DNA of 64,000 nucleotides from Auricularia sp. M13 (GCA_037042915.1 CM073199.1:1798001-1862000); one strand, 5' to 3'; positions 11,201 through 23,184 are shown, counted from the stretch's first letter. A program made the numbers and translations. Notes: generated by a model not told the origin, from the sequence alone.

Positions 11201-11609
11201 TTGCACGAGTCGCACGACGTCGGACCTAGGAGACAAACGTGTTCACAGCCGCCAGTGACACGTTCGAACGCTGCGAGGTGACGCGTACGATTGTATGACA
11301 GATCGAGACGCTTAGATCAACGTGACGAGAGCCAAGTTGATGACTGAACCAGGACTGAACGTTGAACGTTGAACGTGGATATACGTGTCAAGTGGGATGT
11401 GGTTCGAGAGTGCAACGGAAGCGAATCTCGTTGATCCTTTCCGCCGCGGAATTCGACGCGAATTTTACACGACGCTCCTCGCAATGCTGGATGCATTACG
11501 TTGGTAATAACGCCAGGAAATATTTACACTCGACCAGAATGCATCACAATCTATAGCATTCTAAAACCGGTTACAAGATTAGACCACAGAACAACTCAGC
11601 CCCGAAGAA
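11201..11609. other. intergenic
   Basis: Promoter side of the DUF1349 gene and 3' flank of the WSC gene. A short tandem of GAACGTTGAACGT occurs near 11357-11373. No gene is seen. Confidence 0.4.
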
Positions 11610-13121
11610 TTAAGATGATCCGGAAAACCTGGCAGAAGGTAGGAAGTAGACTTGATTGACGCCGGGACCGCCGCAGAACTCGTCGGCGTTGGCGTTGCAC
11701 GCCATGCTGCAGGCGGAGTCGTCCATCACGCGACCAGGGGGGAGAAGGACATTCCCACAGCTATCAGCTGTATGAGTTTCCCTCGTAGTTAGAAAAACTA
11801 GCAGCACTTACCGGCATTCTTGACCAAACTGGAGACCGGCGACGTTAAATCCCGCAGCTTCGCAAGCCGAGGTGCAGGAATCGACAGTCATGTTCTCAAT
11901 GGGGATGCTCATGGACGTGGGGATTGCGCGAGGGCCGGAGGCGTTATCCCTGACAACTATGTGAATTGTCACCGGCGATGCAGCAGCAGAGGGACTTACT
12001 GAGTGCAAGCGAGGAAGCTGAAATTTCCCGACGTCTTGGGAATAGAGGCAGGCCCGGAAGTGAAGGAAAAGTCGCCGACGCGGTACAGGTTGACAGCGTC
12101 GAGTCCACCGCACATCTCCGTAGGGTCACCAGCACAAGCGATGTTGCACTTGCTCTGCGAAATCGGGCCGTGGTCGTTCAGAATGGCGTTTCCACAGACT
12201 GCGTTCCGTGAGTAAGATTGCGAATAGTCAGTTATCAGGCTGGAGACTAACAGCACTGGAGACCAGCCTCGACGCCGGCAAGGGAGAGCCCGGCAGCCGC
12301 GCATGTGTTGATGCAGTTCTCAACCGTCTGGCCGTCAGAGCCGCCGCCGTCGTGGTGGAGAGCGCGAGTTTGCTGTCCGTCGCTGCGGTTCCGCTCAGTG
12401 AGTATGAATTAGTCGCACGGACAGCCAACGACACCTGAAGCATCCGACCGAGTTGAAGCCTGAAAACGCGTCGAGGACCTTGGGCTGCACGATTGGCGTC
12501 TTCTCGTAGATGAGCATCCGCTGGCCACGAACACCGCCGCACGAGATTGTCGAGTTACCACCGCAGCCCACGGCGCAAGCGTCAGCGGAAGCCGCGGTGC
12601 CTCCACCTTTAATTATGTTGCCGCACCCTATTTTTTCGATCAGAACAAGATTGTGGAAATTTGTATAAATTCCCACTCACAGCATCTGCGGGGGTTGCGT
12701 TAAATAAAGGAGTAAATAAATATCTGGGAATGCCATGCACTCACTGCGTTCCGCCGGTGAGCCCAGCAAGAATGAATCCCGCTGCGTCACAGAGGTTCGT
12801 ACAGCTCGCCGGTGTCATCGTCGGGCTGTCCCTCAACTCGAACGAGAGCGTGCCCGCCTCCGTGTCACTGTCAGTGGCGCTTCAGTGTTAAGCCTCTTCG
12901 CGCAGGTAAAAATCGTACACGAAGCATCCCTGGCTCCGGAAAGAACCAACACTTTGGATCGTGGTCGGCGGGTTAGTCCTAGCCGCCAGCCGCGAACTGG
13001 CGTCGACCGCAGTGCCGAGCACGCCCTGCAAGTGCCACGCCGTCAGATTCAACGCGCCAGTCGGGTGAACGCCGCGCACCGACGAGACAAGCGCAAGAAC
13101 GGTAAAGGAAAGCGAGAGCAT
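11610..13121 (-). CDS. secreted protein with three WSC domains
   Basis: Eight exons: 12919-13121, 12745-12867, 12681-12685, 12435-12627, 12252-12382, 12000-12198, 11812-11949 and 11610-11760, giving 380 aa. After a signal peptide (MLSLSFTVLALVSSVRG) come three WSC modules. Each has the CxxxC spacing, an AGxxxAGL core and a CxCGN motif (QCWCGN, QCFCGN, ECRCGN). Each module is cut by an intron inside the CxCGN motif. In the first module that place holds two introns with a 5-nt exon between them. WSC domains bind polysaccharide and occur in wall-stress sensors and secreted fungal enzymes. No transmembrane segment or catalytic domain follows, so this is a secreted wall- or glycan-binding protein rather than a Wsc sensor. 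Confidence 0.87.
12681..12685 (-). other. 5-nt microexon (ATGCT) of the WSC gene
   Basis: It is flanked by a 59-nt intron (GTGAGT...CCGCAG) and a 53-nt intron (GTGAGT...AATAG). Only its inclusion keeps the frame and yields the expected QCWCGN motif. Joining the outer exons directly would shift the frame. Confidence 0.7.
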
Positions 13122-13633
13122 GGTTGTAAGAGGAGTCGAGACTGTCGGAGGACTGGGAGCAGGCCGCACTGAAGCTAAGGGCCCACACCGCTCAGCCTTT
13201 TGTACCCATCGCGCGCGGCTAGATCAGCTTTGCGCTGCCAATACGCATCAAGGAGAGCGGGCGAGAGGACGTTCGAGGCGTGTCTATTCATGGCGCAGTG
13301 CTGTACGTGGGAATCCATGCTGAATCGCCAAAGGCTAAATGTTCCCCAAAGAAAGAAATGTGCTATGTGAGTGTCCAGTCCCAGCTGAAGCAGGCGAGCG
13401 TGCTGATGGCGCCCGGATCGTGACAGCTGACAATCCGATGATGGCTATACGAAGGGATGCCTCCCAGCACGGCGGCCGATGTCGTCTGCCGCACTTTGCG
13501 CGGGTCCGGAAAGCGCCAGGTCGCTCAATGTACGCGGCCGCGCTGTGCGGATGTTGAGCCAAAGCTCCCAGTGCGGCCCTGATGACCTCTTCCGAGCCAC
13601 GCGCCTCCAGAAAAGGGTGTAGTGTCCAGAGTG
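13122..13633. other. intergenic between WSC gene and TAH18
   Basis: Promoter side of the WSC gene and 3' flank of TAH18. No gene or repeat recognised. Confidence 0.4.
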
Positions 13634-16006
13634 TTAATTCCAGCCCTCCTCGAAGAGCCGTCCCTCGCGCTCCATGCGCACGAGCAATGCCTGGGCATCT
13701 TCAAGCGACAGACCGCCACACGTCTGCGCAGCGTGGCACAGCGCCGCTCTGACGGCCTTGGGCATCTGGTTGGCGGACCTGAAGTGCCAGAATAAACGCG
13801 CGCGATGCATCAGCAAAGTGTACTTGATATCCGAAGACAGACACGCTAAGGAATGAAATGAAACGCGAACGCTAACGCACCCAGCGATGTACACTGCGCC
13901 TTCGTCCCGAATGCACGCCCAGACCGCGCTGGCATCGTGCCGAATTAGGTCCTGCACGTACACCTTCTCGCGTGTCTGGGCATGTTCGTCTGGCAAGCCT
14001 GATGCAGCCGGTGCGTCTCGGGAGAATGCTGGACGGTATCGCAGCAGCTGCTCGGCCGCGTACCGCGTCCATTCATCGGCATAGTGTTCGTCCTTCCTTG
14101 ATGATCGGCATCCAAAGTACAACGTATTGTCTGAATTTCCAGGCTAGTCAGAAAAAACGAAAGAGGGAAGGTATACGCTATCGACGCACTTCGTGACCCA
14201 GCAGCAACGCGCTCCTCAATAATGGCGCGCATGGGCGCCACGCCAGTTCCAGGTCCGATGCACAGGATGGGCGTAGACGGGTCCTCGGGCAAAGTCATCG
14301 TACCCTTCTGGAATCCAACGCGTATTCGGCTCCCTATTAGGAGCGTTAACAGTGCAACGTAGTCTGGGGTGGGCAACAGACCTGCATCTAGGCGTGCAAG
14401 GTAGGTAGTACAGACTCCCTTGCGTGCTGTCTTCAGCCTGGTCCGATAGGTGACTATCGCGATGCATAGTTGTACTTGGCGGGGATGTCGCTAGCGACAT
14501 GTGTGAGCAGAACCAGCTTTGCGGCTGTCGTTATGCTTACCTTCAGCGAACTTGCTATCGAGAACATCCTCGGCCTCATCGGTGGGAAGACGTCAAAGAC
14601 GTACTCCTTGGGTATGACCACCGACTTGAACTCGGCGAGCACCTCCATGATTGTCCTGCGAACACGATGCACGTAGTCGTAAAGATCATCCTACGGTCAT
14701 CGAGGTCAGTATACGCAAATCTTTACTTGGGGTCCTACAATATCTGACGCACCTGGCCTTCCTGAGTGCAGAAGTCCTCCAGCTTCTCTTTGTGCTGCTC
14801 GTCGTCAGTGAAGTGACGAATCAACTCGAAGAACGACAGTCGTGGTACAGCAGCAATGTCGACGTATTTCGTGAGGATATCGCGTAGTGTCACTGGTGCG
14901 CCTACGGGGAAATGGGCTGGGAGACTGAGGTCTATGGGGAGTGGTCAGCATTAAAGTAGCCTATTCATTCGTGCACTTGCATACCTGACGACGCAGGATG
15001 AACGAGCAGCGGTGCGTCTGCGTCCGCCCAACCCAGCCGCTGCAAGAAGGACTCGACGTCATCGTTGTCGGCCTCCGGATACAGTAGGGCTACATCCCCA
15101 GGCGTATAGCTGGCGGCGGAAGATGAGTGGCTGATAGCGACGGTTGAATATAACTAACTCGATGTCAGTATCGAAATCGATAGTCAGATGTCGCACATCC
15201 TGTGCCCAATCTTCTGCAGTTATACGCCTGTTTTCACTCAGGCGGCCGAAATGGTGGTGCGGGAGGATCGTTTCTATTGCTGGAGTTGACGTTGAAGTCG
15301 AAGGGACTATCGTGGCGCGGGGAGCGGGCAACGTATCGTCAGGCTCTACCATAGCACCGTCAGGTAGAGGATACATCGCCAGCAACGCGTCGAAGAGGGT
15401 CTTCATCCAGGGTATCAGAGCACCGTATATCCTACGTGCGCTTATCAGATAAGATCGAGTAAAGGTAGAAAAAAAGAGCGCCAGCATACCCCAACCGATG
15501 CTGTTCGTCGCCCTCTCCGCGCTCGACGATGTGCCGCGCGCCGAGACTCTCAAGCCGACGCGCAAGCTTCTTCGCTGCCCAGTTGAACTTTTCGTACGCT
15601 GAGTCGCCCAGGCCGAAGACAGCGTAATCCAGGTGGTCGAACAGGTCGTGCGGGAGGTCCGACCTGAGCAGTACGTTCCACAAGTGCGCCATGGGACGCG
15701 GCTCTTGTCCTGTGCCGGTTGTGGAGAGGACGAAGACGACGAGTGTTTCGTTGATGAGTTCCGTCTACATTCGAGCGTTAATTCAGAAAAAAGCGCTTGG
15801 ATTATTCAAATTGTCCTCACCAAAGGATAATCGTCCATCGCGACGACGCGAGTATGGAAATGGCGCCTGCGAGCATCGCGCGCGACGCGCTCCGCAACGT
15901 CCAGCGAGTTGCCGGTCTCGGTGGCATAGAGCACGAGTAACGCGCGGTCTTCGTGTTCGTGTACGTGTCCGTCGTCCTGGAGAACCGTGTGGCGAAGCTC
16001 GGCCAT
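13634..16006 (-). CDS. TAH18: NADPH-dependent diflavin oxidoreductase (Tah18/NDOR1)
   Basis: A multi-exon gene running from MAELRHTVLQ (16006) to the terminal FEEGWN. Domain order is flavodoxin, then the FAD-binding ferredoxin-reductase type, then NADPH-binding. The flavodoxin part has LYATETGNSLDVAERV, VLSTTGTGQEP and FGLGDSAYEKFN. The FAD part has YTPGDVALLYP and RMFSIASS. The NADPH part has GPGTGVAPMRA, LYFGCR and the C-terminal VYIAG stretch. In yeast Tah18 passes electrons from NADPH to Dre2 for cytosolic Fe-S protein assembly. The length of roughly 600 aa and lack of an N-terminal membrane anchor separate it from cytochrome P450 reductase. Introns are 45-65 nt and all visible junctions keep the frame. 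Confidence 0.92.
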
Positions 16007-16829
16007 CGTCTACGCGATGAGCAGACAGTTTGCAAGCCACATTTGCTGCAGTACGGTCGGACCGCAACCGGCCGAACACGCCGAACACTTGCCGCTCGCC
16101 AGTCGGCTTCAACTCAAGTGAAGCTTGCTCATGATCACCACAACCTTATCCTCACAGCGCTCAATATATGCTGCCTCACATGCCTTACCCACGATGAATA
16201 TTTCCTGGAATCTTGCTGATCATTGCCATATCGGCCCTTGTCCCCCCATTTGAGAGTCGTTGTTCCTGGACCTATACAGAACACCTTGTTCTCCAGACGC
16301 GCCCTTGTTCGTCCTGCATCTCAGATCTGCCCCCGCACCCGCCGTTGTGGGCACATCGCGGCGATTTGCATGCCCTGATTCTGAAGGCCTCGTCCTACCC
16401 ATCGATGCGTTCAACGCTGCACAGATCAGATCCAGTCTGGTCGAACGCACTCGAGACAATCATAAAGGACTTTCCATCCAGATTTCGCTGCAATGCCTAG
16501 GCCCGAGCTGGCGCGCGCGCGAAAGCAATCCCGCTCTGATGCTCAGTAGTCAACTGTGCGTTCAGCGTCACCGTTCACCTCGTCATCCGCACGGTCATTT
16601 GTGTAGTATGAACGTATAGCTGGGTGGGCGGCACGATGGCCGGCACGAGGCGGCATCAGGGCAGCAGTTGACTGTTGAGTAACATGGTGCGCGGGAAGGG
16701 ATGGGATGCATTCTTGGGGTCGATAAGAAGAGCCTAGATCCCCTCTCTCTTTGCGCGTGCTCGAACATCCCTTCCTGGTTCCCGCCAGCTTCGAATCTTA
16801 GCTCCAGCACACAGAACATAGCGAAGACC
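16007..16829. other. divergent promoter region
   Basis: It separates TAH18 (minus) from the small gene at 16830 (plus). Several frames are open by chance, but none has splice support or a recognisable product. Confidence 0.4.
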
Positions 16830-17264
16830 ATGTCGACCAAGTGCGTTGCACGCGTTCGAGTCGACGGCCGCTGATGCTAATGTGGCTCCGCGCAGGAAGA
16901 ACCAGTTCATCTCGACGCACAACTGGGGTATCACGCCGATCACGGTGCCCCAGCACGACCTCGAGGGCGGCCGCCTGCGCACGCCGGACTTCCCGGAGGG
17001 CAAGCGCGTACGGCCCAAGGGCACGGATCGCGTCGGCTGGCAGGTCTTTGGCAAGGCCATGTACAAGGATGGCGTACGTTCCGAGTTCCTCGCAATGACA
17101 GCTGATGCTGACGCGCGGCACGGAAGAGGAGCAACGGATCGACAAGCGAGACGTGGGTCGTGGTCCAGTTCGACGACTGCCGCGAGCGCTGGAGGCTGGA
17201 TGCGTTGGAGGTCATGTGCGTGCTGTTCGTCGACGGCAAAATGTCGCAGGCTGATTTCGGGTGA
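16830..17264 (+). CDS. small conserved-looking hypothetical protein
   Basis: Three exons (16830-16840, 16896-17073 and 17127-17264) encode 108 aa starting MSTKKNQFISTHNWG. The middle exon is rich in Pro, Gly and charged residues (RTPDFPEGKRVRPKG). The last one encodes ETWVVVQFDDCRERW. I do not recognise the family. Support comes from the coding-like composition and a consistent frame across both introns. The second acceptor has close alternatives, so the residues around RSNGSTS may differ. It is close to TAH18 and mL60, but a functional link is not implied. Confidence 0.6.
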
Positions 17265-17675
17265 ATTGCAGCCGTGGAAACAACGGCGTGTAACGTGTCG
17301 ACTGCGCCGCGAGTCGAGGCGATAAAGAGGCGCGTTCTGAGCGCTTATTATGATGATGACTGGGTGGATGAGCTTTCGGTACTGCTTTCGTGGGTATTGG
17401 TCTCCTTTGGGCGGTATCGTGTGGTGTCTTTTGGTCTCGCAGTGTCGTTGACTTGATGTATCCTGTAGCATAAGTGATCTTCTGGAATGGCAAGCCAGTA
17501 AGCGTCTTAGAACTCCGGATGACCTTTCTGCTGCCACAACGCCACAAACGCGCGCGGCTGGGCTCGGTTGACAGAGCTTGGACGCAAGGGATTGTGCCGT
17601 TCGTTGCATAAATTAGAGCACGTGCGCGAGAGCAATAGGGTACAGCTGGGCTCTTTGTGTCGCCAGAAGACAAGC

Positions 17676-18139
17676 TCAGAACCCCTTCGGGTTGACTCGT
17701 TGTGTTATCTGAAAGAAATGGGCATTCAGTGGGATAGATTAGGCGAAAGAAATAAGGAAAACTGACACGCGTAAATTTTGGCACCTTGTGGATGCCTTTC
17801 CTGTACCCTCTTGAGTGCGCATTGAACACAGTATACTTGTCCTTGGGCAGCATCTCGTGTTCCTTCGGCAGTTCCATCGCTTTCTCCTACACATGAACCA
17901 CAGTCAATCGCGTTTCTGGTTAACACAGACAGACAGACCAATGCGTAGCAGGTAATGCCGCTCTGCCGTACGGTTTCTATGACCTCGTCGACGCGCTTGA
18001 GGCGCTCGCGCTGGTTTGCCTTACGCGTTCTGGACAGTCGCCATGGCGTTTTCCTGAAAGCTGCGTTAACGAGAGCACATGGGCTTATCGTATGGACGTA
18101 CCAGAGCAGGCCACCTAGACGCGGAGCAGTTGGCAGCAT
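17676..18139 (-). CDS. MRPL31: mitochondrial large-subunit ribosomal protein mL60 (Mrpl31)
   Basis: Four exons begin MLPTAPRLGGLLW and continue KTPWRLSRTRKANQRERL, VDEVIETVRQSG and ALEKAMELPKEHEMLPKDKY. They run on through YTVFNAHSRGYRKG and HKVPKFTR and end ITQRVNPKGF. This is the diagnostic order of fungal mL60: a GGLLW start, the PWRLSxxxKxNxRxRL helix, the KDKYTVF block and the KxVPKxTR and NPxGF ends. The final ten residues come from a separate 3' exon whose stop is at 17676. The small basic protein of the mitochondrial 54S subunit functions in mitochondrial translation. Confidence 0.93.
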
Positions 18140-18385
18140 TTCGGGGAAGACAAGGTGAGCAGCGGACCCTAAAATCCTTGCTTTCCTGTTATATTCACGA
18201 GCGTGACACCCATGGCATTTGCAGGGCTATTCTCTCGACTATTCATACTGTTAACTCGGGCTATTCAGGATATTCCTGTTGCAGTATCCTTCCAGGCACC
18301 GTGATTGGATCCTTGGCGCTCCGGGCCGTCCACAACTGGAAAGCCAAAACCGGCCCGTGCTCTCTTGCTTCAGCGTCCCGCTACG

Positions 18386-18940
18386 ATGCCTAGCTCTGAA
18401 CCGTTCACGCTCTCCGCCACCGCGCCCGCCGACTTCTGGCGCAAGCCAGGCAGCACGCCCATCGATCTGCACAACGCCGCGCGCAACACCGAGCCCGTCG
18501 CTCTGGCGGAGCTCAAGCGCGTGCGCGTGACGGTGCACGCGGACTGGACACGGCAGTACGACCAGGGCGGGCTCATCATCGTCGCGCCGTCCGGCGGGTC
18601 CGCGTTCTGGGTGAAGTGCGGCATCGAGTTCTACAATGGCGTGCCGTGCGTGTCGTGCGTCGCGACCGACGCCTGGTCCGACTGGAGCGTCGTGCCCGGG
18701 ATTGTGAAGGACGGCAAGATCACCATCGAGCTTGCACCCGCAGAGGGTAGTCTGTGGCTCTATCTCGTTGGGGAAGACGGGACGCGCACGGCGCTTCGCG
18801 AGATTACCTGGTTCTTGACCAAACAGCCGGACGTTGTCGCTGACGTTGGGGTCTATGCTGCGCGGCCAACTGCTGCTAAGGATGGCAGTACCACGGACGA
18901 GCTGGCTGTGCACTTTGAGAACTTTGTGCTAGAACATTGA
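18386..18940 (+). CDS. DUF1349-family protein, copy 2
   Basis: A single exon of 184 aa starting MPSSEPFTLSATAPADF. It is a paralog of 10596-11156, with near-identical motifs WTRQYDQGG, KCGIEFYNGVPCVSCV, GIVKDGKITIELAP and ALREITWFLTKQPD. It lies on the opposite strand from copy 1, about 7 kb away. The coding sequence is more GC-rich than copy 1. As for copy 1, the fold is lectin-like and the activity unknown. Confidence 0.87.
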   Translation: MPSSEPFTLSATAPADFWRKPGSTPIDLHNAARNTEPVALAELKRVRVTVHADWTRQYDQGGLIIVAPSGGSAFWVKCGIEFYNGVPCVSCVATDAWSDWSVVPGIVKDGKITIELAPAEGSLWLYLVGEDGTRTALREITWFLTKQPDVVADVGVYAARPTAAKDGSTTDELAVHFENFVLEH

Positions 18941-19418
18941 GCTCGCAGGGCTCAAATTCGCGTGGCCACCTGCTCTCATCGTTTAGCTCGGTCGATCACA
19001 AGGCTTACAGATCGTACGCCACGCTGTAAGAATAAATGGAGTCCACGAACTCGGAATGACAGTGTCTAGTTTGCTCGGCAGCAGGACATGCGCATCGATT
19101 GAGTGCTGCAGATGATCTGCACGCTGAATTGCTTCTGGGAAAGCTTAAGCAGTACAGATTCTCTAGCTCCTCATTCGCTTTCGATCGACAAAGTGTCTGC
19201 AATAAACAACTGTGTTGAGTCAGGGGGGTTGGATGCAGATAAAGTACATGCTACTCTGCAAATTAGGCGGCACAATATCATACTCTGGGAGCGAATGAGT
19301 GGTGAGTAAAGCGCAAGGGGAGCAAGTGCACAGCAGAATAAGTCAACCGTAAATCCAGAGTCCCTCAAAATCCAAAATCCTATGCCTGGTGTCGTCCTGA
19401 GCAGCCTCCGAATGCCTA
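18941..19418. other. intergenic, convergent 3' flanks
   Basis: It lies between two convergent genes. AT-rich, with no gene or repeat recognised. Confidence 0.4.
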
Positions 19419-19781
19419 TTGAGCGGCTTCAGGCTCAGGCTCGCCCTCCGGTTTCGACCCGTCGCCTTTCCACCAGCGCCATGCCGCTCTGGCATAGAAC
19501 CAGGACTCAATCGTGGCGCAGATGCCAAACAGCCCGTAGATGACCAGCTTCATGTTTCTACTGACGCCCAGCGACTCGAGGCTGAACGACGGCATGTCCG
19601 GGTTGCTAGCTTTCGGCCGTTCCGACTCTGCGTTGCGGACAACAGCGCTCGTCGACAAGTGTGCCCTGCCAGTGCTTGTGCGAGATGCAACGAGGAGGCG
19701 TATGCATGCAATGGGTGTGCGTATACGCAAGGGAGAGCGCGAGGTGGCGGTGAGGGTGAGGCCGACGATGGGACGAAGCAT
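19419..19781 (-). CDS. small mitochondrial-type single-pass membrane protein
   Basis: A single exon of 120 aa. The first 50 residues are rich in Arg, Ser and Thr with almost no acidic residues and end in the typical STSAVVRN pre-sequence pattern, which suggests mitochondrial import. A hydrophobic segment (LVIYGLFGICATIESWFYA) is followed by a basic WRWWKGDG patch and an acidic tail. I do not recognise the family. The start at 19781 was chosen because the pre-sequence begins there; an in-frame ATG at 19823 is possible. Confidence 0.65.
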
Positions 19782-20128
19782 ATTGGATATGGGTGTGCTG
19801 CTGTGCAGTGGGAATCTGCGCAACGCAACACAGGAGGTGACTCAAGCCGTATTATATGGACTGCGGCACGGGATGTGTTCAGTTGTTGCGGTGGCCTCCG
19901 TCGTCGGGAGCGTCAGGAAGGAAAGGACACCGCGCTTCGGGCTGCCCCGGATCGCGTCAACACATGACTCGAAGTGGTCACTTAACGCCGCAACGGCGAG
20001 GGCATATGACGAGTGGAAAGTACGATTACAGCATTCTAACCCATTGCATGCATTTCAGATACCAAAGAAATAAATCTATGTAGGGATAGTCACCCAGCTA
20101 TCATGGGAAATCAGAGAAACCTCAAGCC
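19782..20128. other. intergenic
   Basis: Promoter of the small membrane-protein gene and 3' flank of the flavoprotein gene. Nothing else recognised. Confidence 0.35.
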
Positions 20129-22269
20129 TCAGTCGTTCCAGATGAGGCTCTCCATGAGTCTATTGCCAAACCGTTCGCGCACCTCGCGCGTACTGCTCCC
20201 CCGCCTCCTTAGGATACCCTCCAGCGCCTCCCTGAACTCAGCAAACGACTCCTTGTACGCCTCCTCGCGCAAGTAGTCGCGGATATCGCGTCCTCGCACT
20301 TGCAGGTCCGCCCATTGCTTGTTCCAATGCGGCCGCGCGAGCGCAGTGCCGGAGTCGCCGCCGGGGCCATACGACGACCAGCGGTCGACGACGGCCTGGC
20401 GGAACGCGCGCCACTCCTCGGCGGGCGTGGTGAGCAGCGTGAAGACCTCGAGCGACGCTGTGCCGAGCGCGCCGTTGCCGCGCTGTGCGGCGAGCAGCGC
20501 GTCGGAACCCGCGGTCAGCCGCATCTCGAGCGCGGCGCGCACGGGCGCATGCGGCGACGCGTAGAGCAGCGTGATCGCGTCCCACCATGCGCGCTGAATC
20601 ATCGTGTAGTCGCGTTTCTCTTCGCCATTAGGCGACGGCGGGATGGGCACCTCCCATTCCATCCCGTTGAACGGGAAGATCTCTGCGATGCATGAAGGCA
20701 TCAGTTTTCTGGCTCGTGTCGTGCGCAAAGCTGATACTCACGGCTGCCGCCGCGGAAGTGAAGAGCTTCGCTCGTGAGTGTTGTCAAAGGGGAGCCTCCG
20801 GGTTGGACATTGGGCAGGCCAGCGAGAGAGGCGGTACCGAAGGCGTATGTCTGGTGCGGGCCAGGCAAGTCTGTTTTCTTTGCAATCTCCGCAGATAGAG
20901 CTGCATACGACTGTTCGGATATTGAGAGCCCGTAATGTTAGTGAGTCGCCTGTTCAAACATACCGACATCGCTGCAAGTTCGTCCGCTGGCACGCCGAAC
21001 TCCGGATACCGGCCCAAGTCGGTGTCGTGCTCGGTAAGAGGTCGACCTAGCAACTGTAGGTCAGAACATAGAAAATCGACGAGACAACAGGCACCGACGC
21101 ACGTTTCCATGTATTGAGCCAGGCATTCTTCTGGTACGGATACCAAAAGAATTCGTGGAAGTGATCCTCCTCCGCGCGCCGGACGAACTCCTTCCTCGCG
21201 GCATCGATATCCTTCTGCGTGATACCAGCTTCTTCCACCTGCCTCTTCACAATGTCGGGCAACGGATATCCGATCGGAGGCGGGATGCAGAGCACCAGCG
21301 GGACCTGCGTCGGCCTCATCTCCGCAACAGACGCAGGCTCAAGACGAAGCACGACGCTCGTGACGATCCCGAGGAAACCAAACGCGCCGGAGGCAGCGCG
21401 CAGCTCGGCGGGGTCGCTGACGACCTGGTCCCTCCCCCTCGCGTCGATATAGCGTACCTCCTCGACGAGGTCGGAGAGCGTGGGCGTGCCCATGCCCGCG
21501 CCGTGGCAGATCGTGCTCGTGCTCCCGCCGAATGTCACCTCGGCCACGACGACGTTGAAGGGGAGCGCCCACTGCGGCTTTCCCGCGTTGAAGCACCACT
21601 CGCGGAACTCGTTGTTCGATGTGCCGGCCATGACGCGCGCGAACGCGTGGCCCGCCGGCGGGGTGCGTCCGTCGCCGACAGAGGAGACGAGCTCTACGCC
21701 ATGCAGCTCCGAGTTCCAACCGGCCGGCGCATCGCGGTACGGCAGCGTCTCGCGCCCGTCGGGGTGCACGAAGGTCAGTATGACTTCCCCGGGCTCTGTC
21801 CACAGCTCGCTGCAGAGTGCAAAGCGTCTGTCAGCGTCCGAACCAGCGGAACGTCCTGTACGCACCTCCAAGTGTGCCGGTATCCCGCGACGCGCAGCTT
21901 GCGGTCCGTGCGCGCGGCCCAGCGCACGACGCGGCGCACGCCCTCGAGCGAGCGCGCGAGCAGCACGTGGCTCGGCGCGAAGCGCACACACGCCACCCAG
22001 TTCTTGAACTCCTGCGGCCCGCCGCTCCCGTCCGCGGCCAGGATCTCCTCCACCTCCCACGGGGCGAGTCCGGCTGCTTCCTCGCCGGCATCGAATGCAA
22101 ACGGGCGCGTGGGTATGGCTGCGGTCGGCTCCCTATCGGTGCTAGGCTTTGGAGGAGGAAACGCAGCGCTCGATCCCGCCCCTAGCAGCGGGAGTAGAGG
22201 CTGCAAACTCGCGTCGTCTCGTGCGCGACGTACGAGATCGCGTTGAAGGTAATCTGCCTGCGCGATCAT
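20129..22269 (-). CDS. FAD-dependent D-arabinono-1,4-lactone-oxidase-like protein
   Basis: A multi-exon gene with a conservative start at MIAQADYLQRD (22269). In-frame sequence extends upstream (CPSNISTYAIFTVSDS), and an ATG at 22411 could be used only through an implausible 25-nt intron, so the N-terminus is uncertain. The FAD-binding part has FAPSHVLLARSLEGVRRVV and VAGYRHTWSELW, where ALO enzymes have GxGHS. It also has CHGAGMGTPTLSD. The C-terminal part (DYTMIQRAWWDAI, HWNKQWADL) matches the ALO domain. Yeast Alo1 makes erythroascorbate, but this branch may act on another sugar lactone or alditol. No signal peptide. Confidence 0.8.
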
Positions 22270-23184
22270 GAGGATCCCAGGTCCAAAGAGGGAATCAGAA
22301 ACAGTAAAAATCGCATACGTCGAGATGTTCGACGGACAAGCTCTAAACACGCTGATAAGCTCTGGCGTCTGCGTGTGGTGCCTTGCAGCGTACCTCTGCC
22401 TGCGCAGCCATGGCGGGGTGGAGGAGAGGATGCAAGATGCGAGATGAGCAAGCAGGACGCGATCGCGTCATTATCAGATTCGGGCCCAGATCCGTGCCGG
22501 AGCCTGGGAGCGGTGTCCCCACATGCTGAGCAGGTCTGAGTATGGAGCAGGATCGGGACAAGCTGCCTGTCGCGGAGAACGCCGTGGGAAGCTGCAGGAC
22601 GTGCGCATGTCAGGGAAGCGTTCTAAATCATCCGTCGAGGCGCATCAAAGATCGCGCCGGGCATGCTACAGTACAGCTCGGTTTAGATGCGTCAGAACGT
22701 TCACAGAGCAGCAAGCACAGGGCGTCCAGGTTGCTGAGAAGATATTCAGGCGCCAACTTGTCCGATCAGGCAGGTAGGGATTAGCCGCTGAGGGGACACA
22801 CAATCCTGAAGCAGACCAGACTAGGAGCAGCAGAGCAGGATGCAGCCAGGACAGAGTGGGCGCCAAGGGCCACCGATTCAGCCGCCGAAGTGCCAGTCGA
22901 TGCATTTACCAGCCGTTGGGATTGGACGCCGAAAGTCAGAGAGGGTCATCAAGGGCAAGCCGAGCAGACAGACAACCTTCATAGACATTCGAGGGAGAGA
23001 AAGGAGCGCGGAGATTGAAGCTGTTCGCGTCGCGATGTCGATGCGCTCACACAACACGCAGTTCGTGACGTAACGCGTCCGTAGCCAATCCGCGACCATA
23101 AAATTATGCAGATTCCAGTCCTACAGTAGCACAGTAGCGAATTACAACAAGACAACACGAGAGCACGAAAACACATTATAACAT
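22270..23184. other. intergenic
   Basis: It holds the 5' region of the flavoprotein gene and the 3' flank of the PL7 gene. No further gene recognised. Confidence 0.4.
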
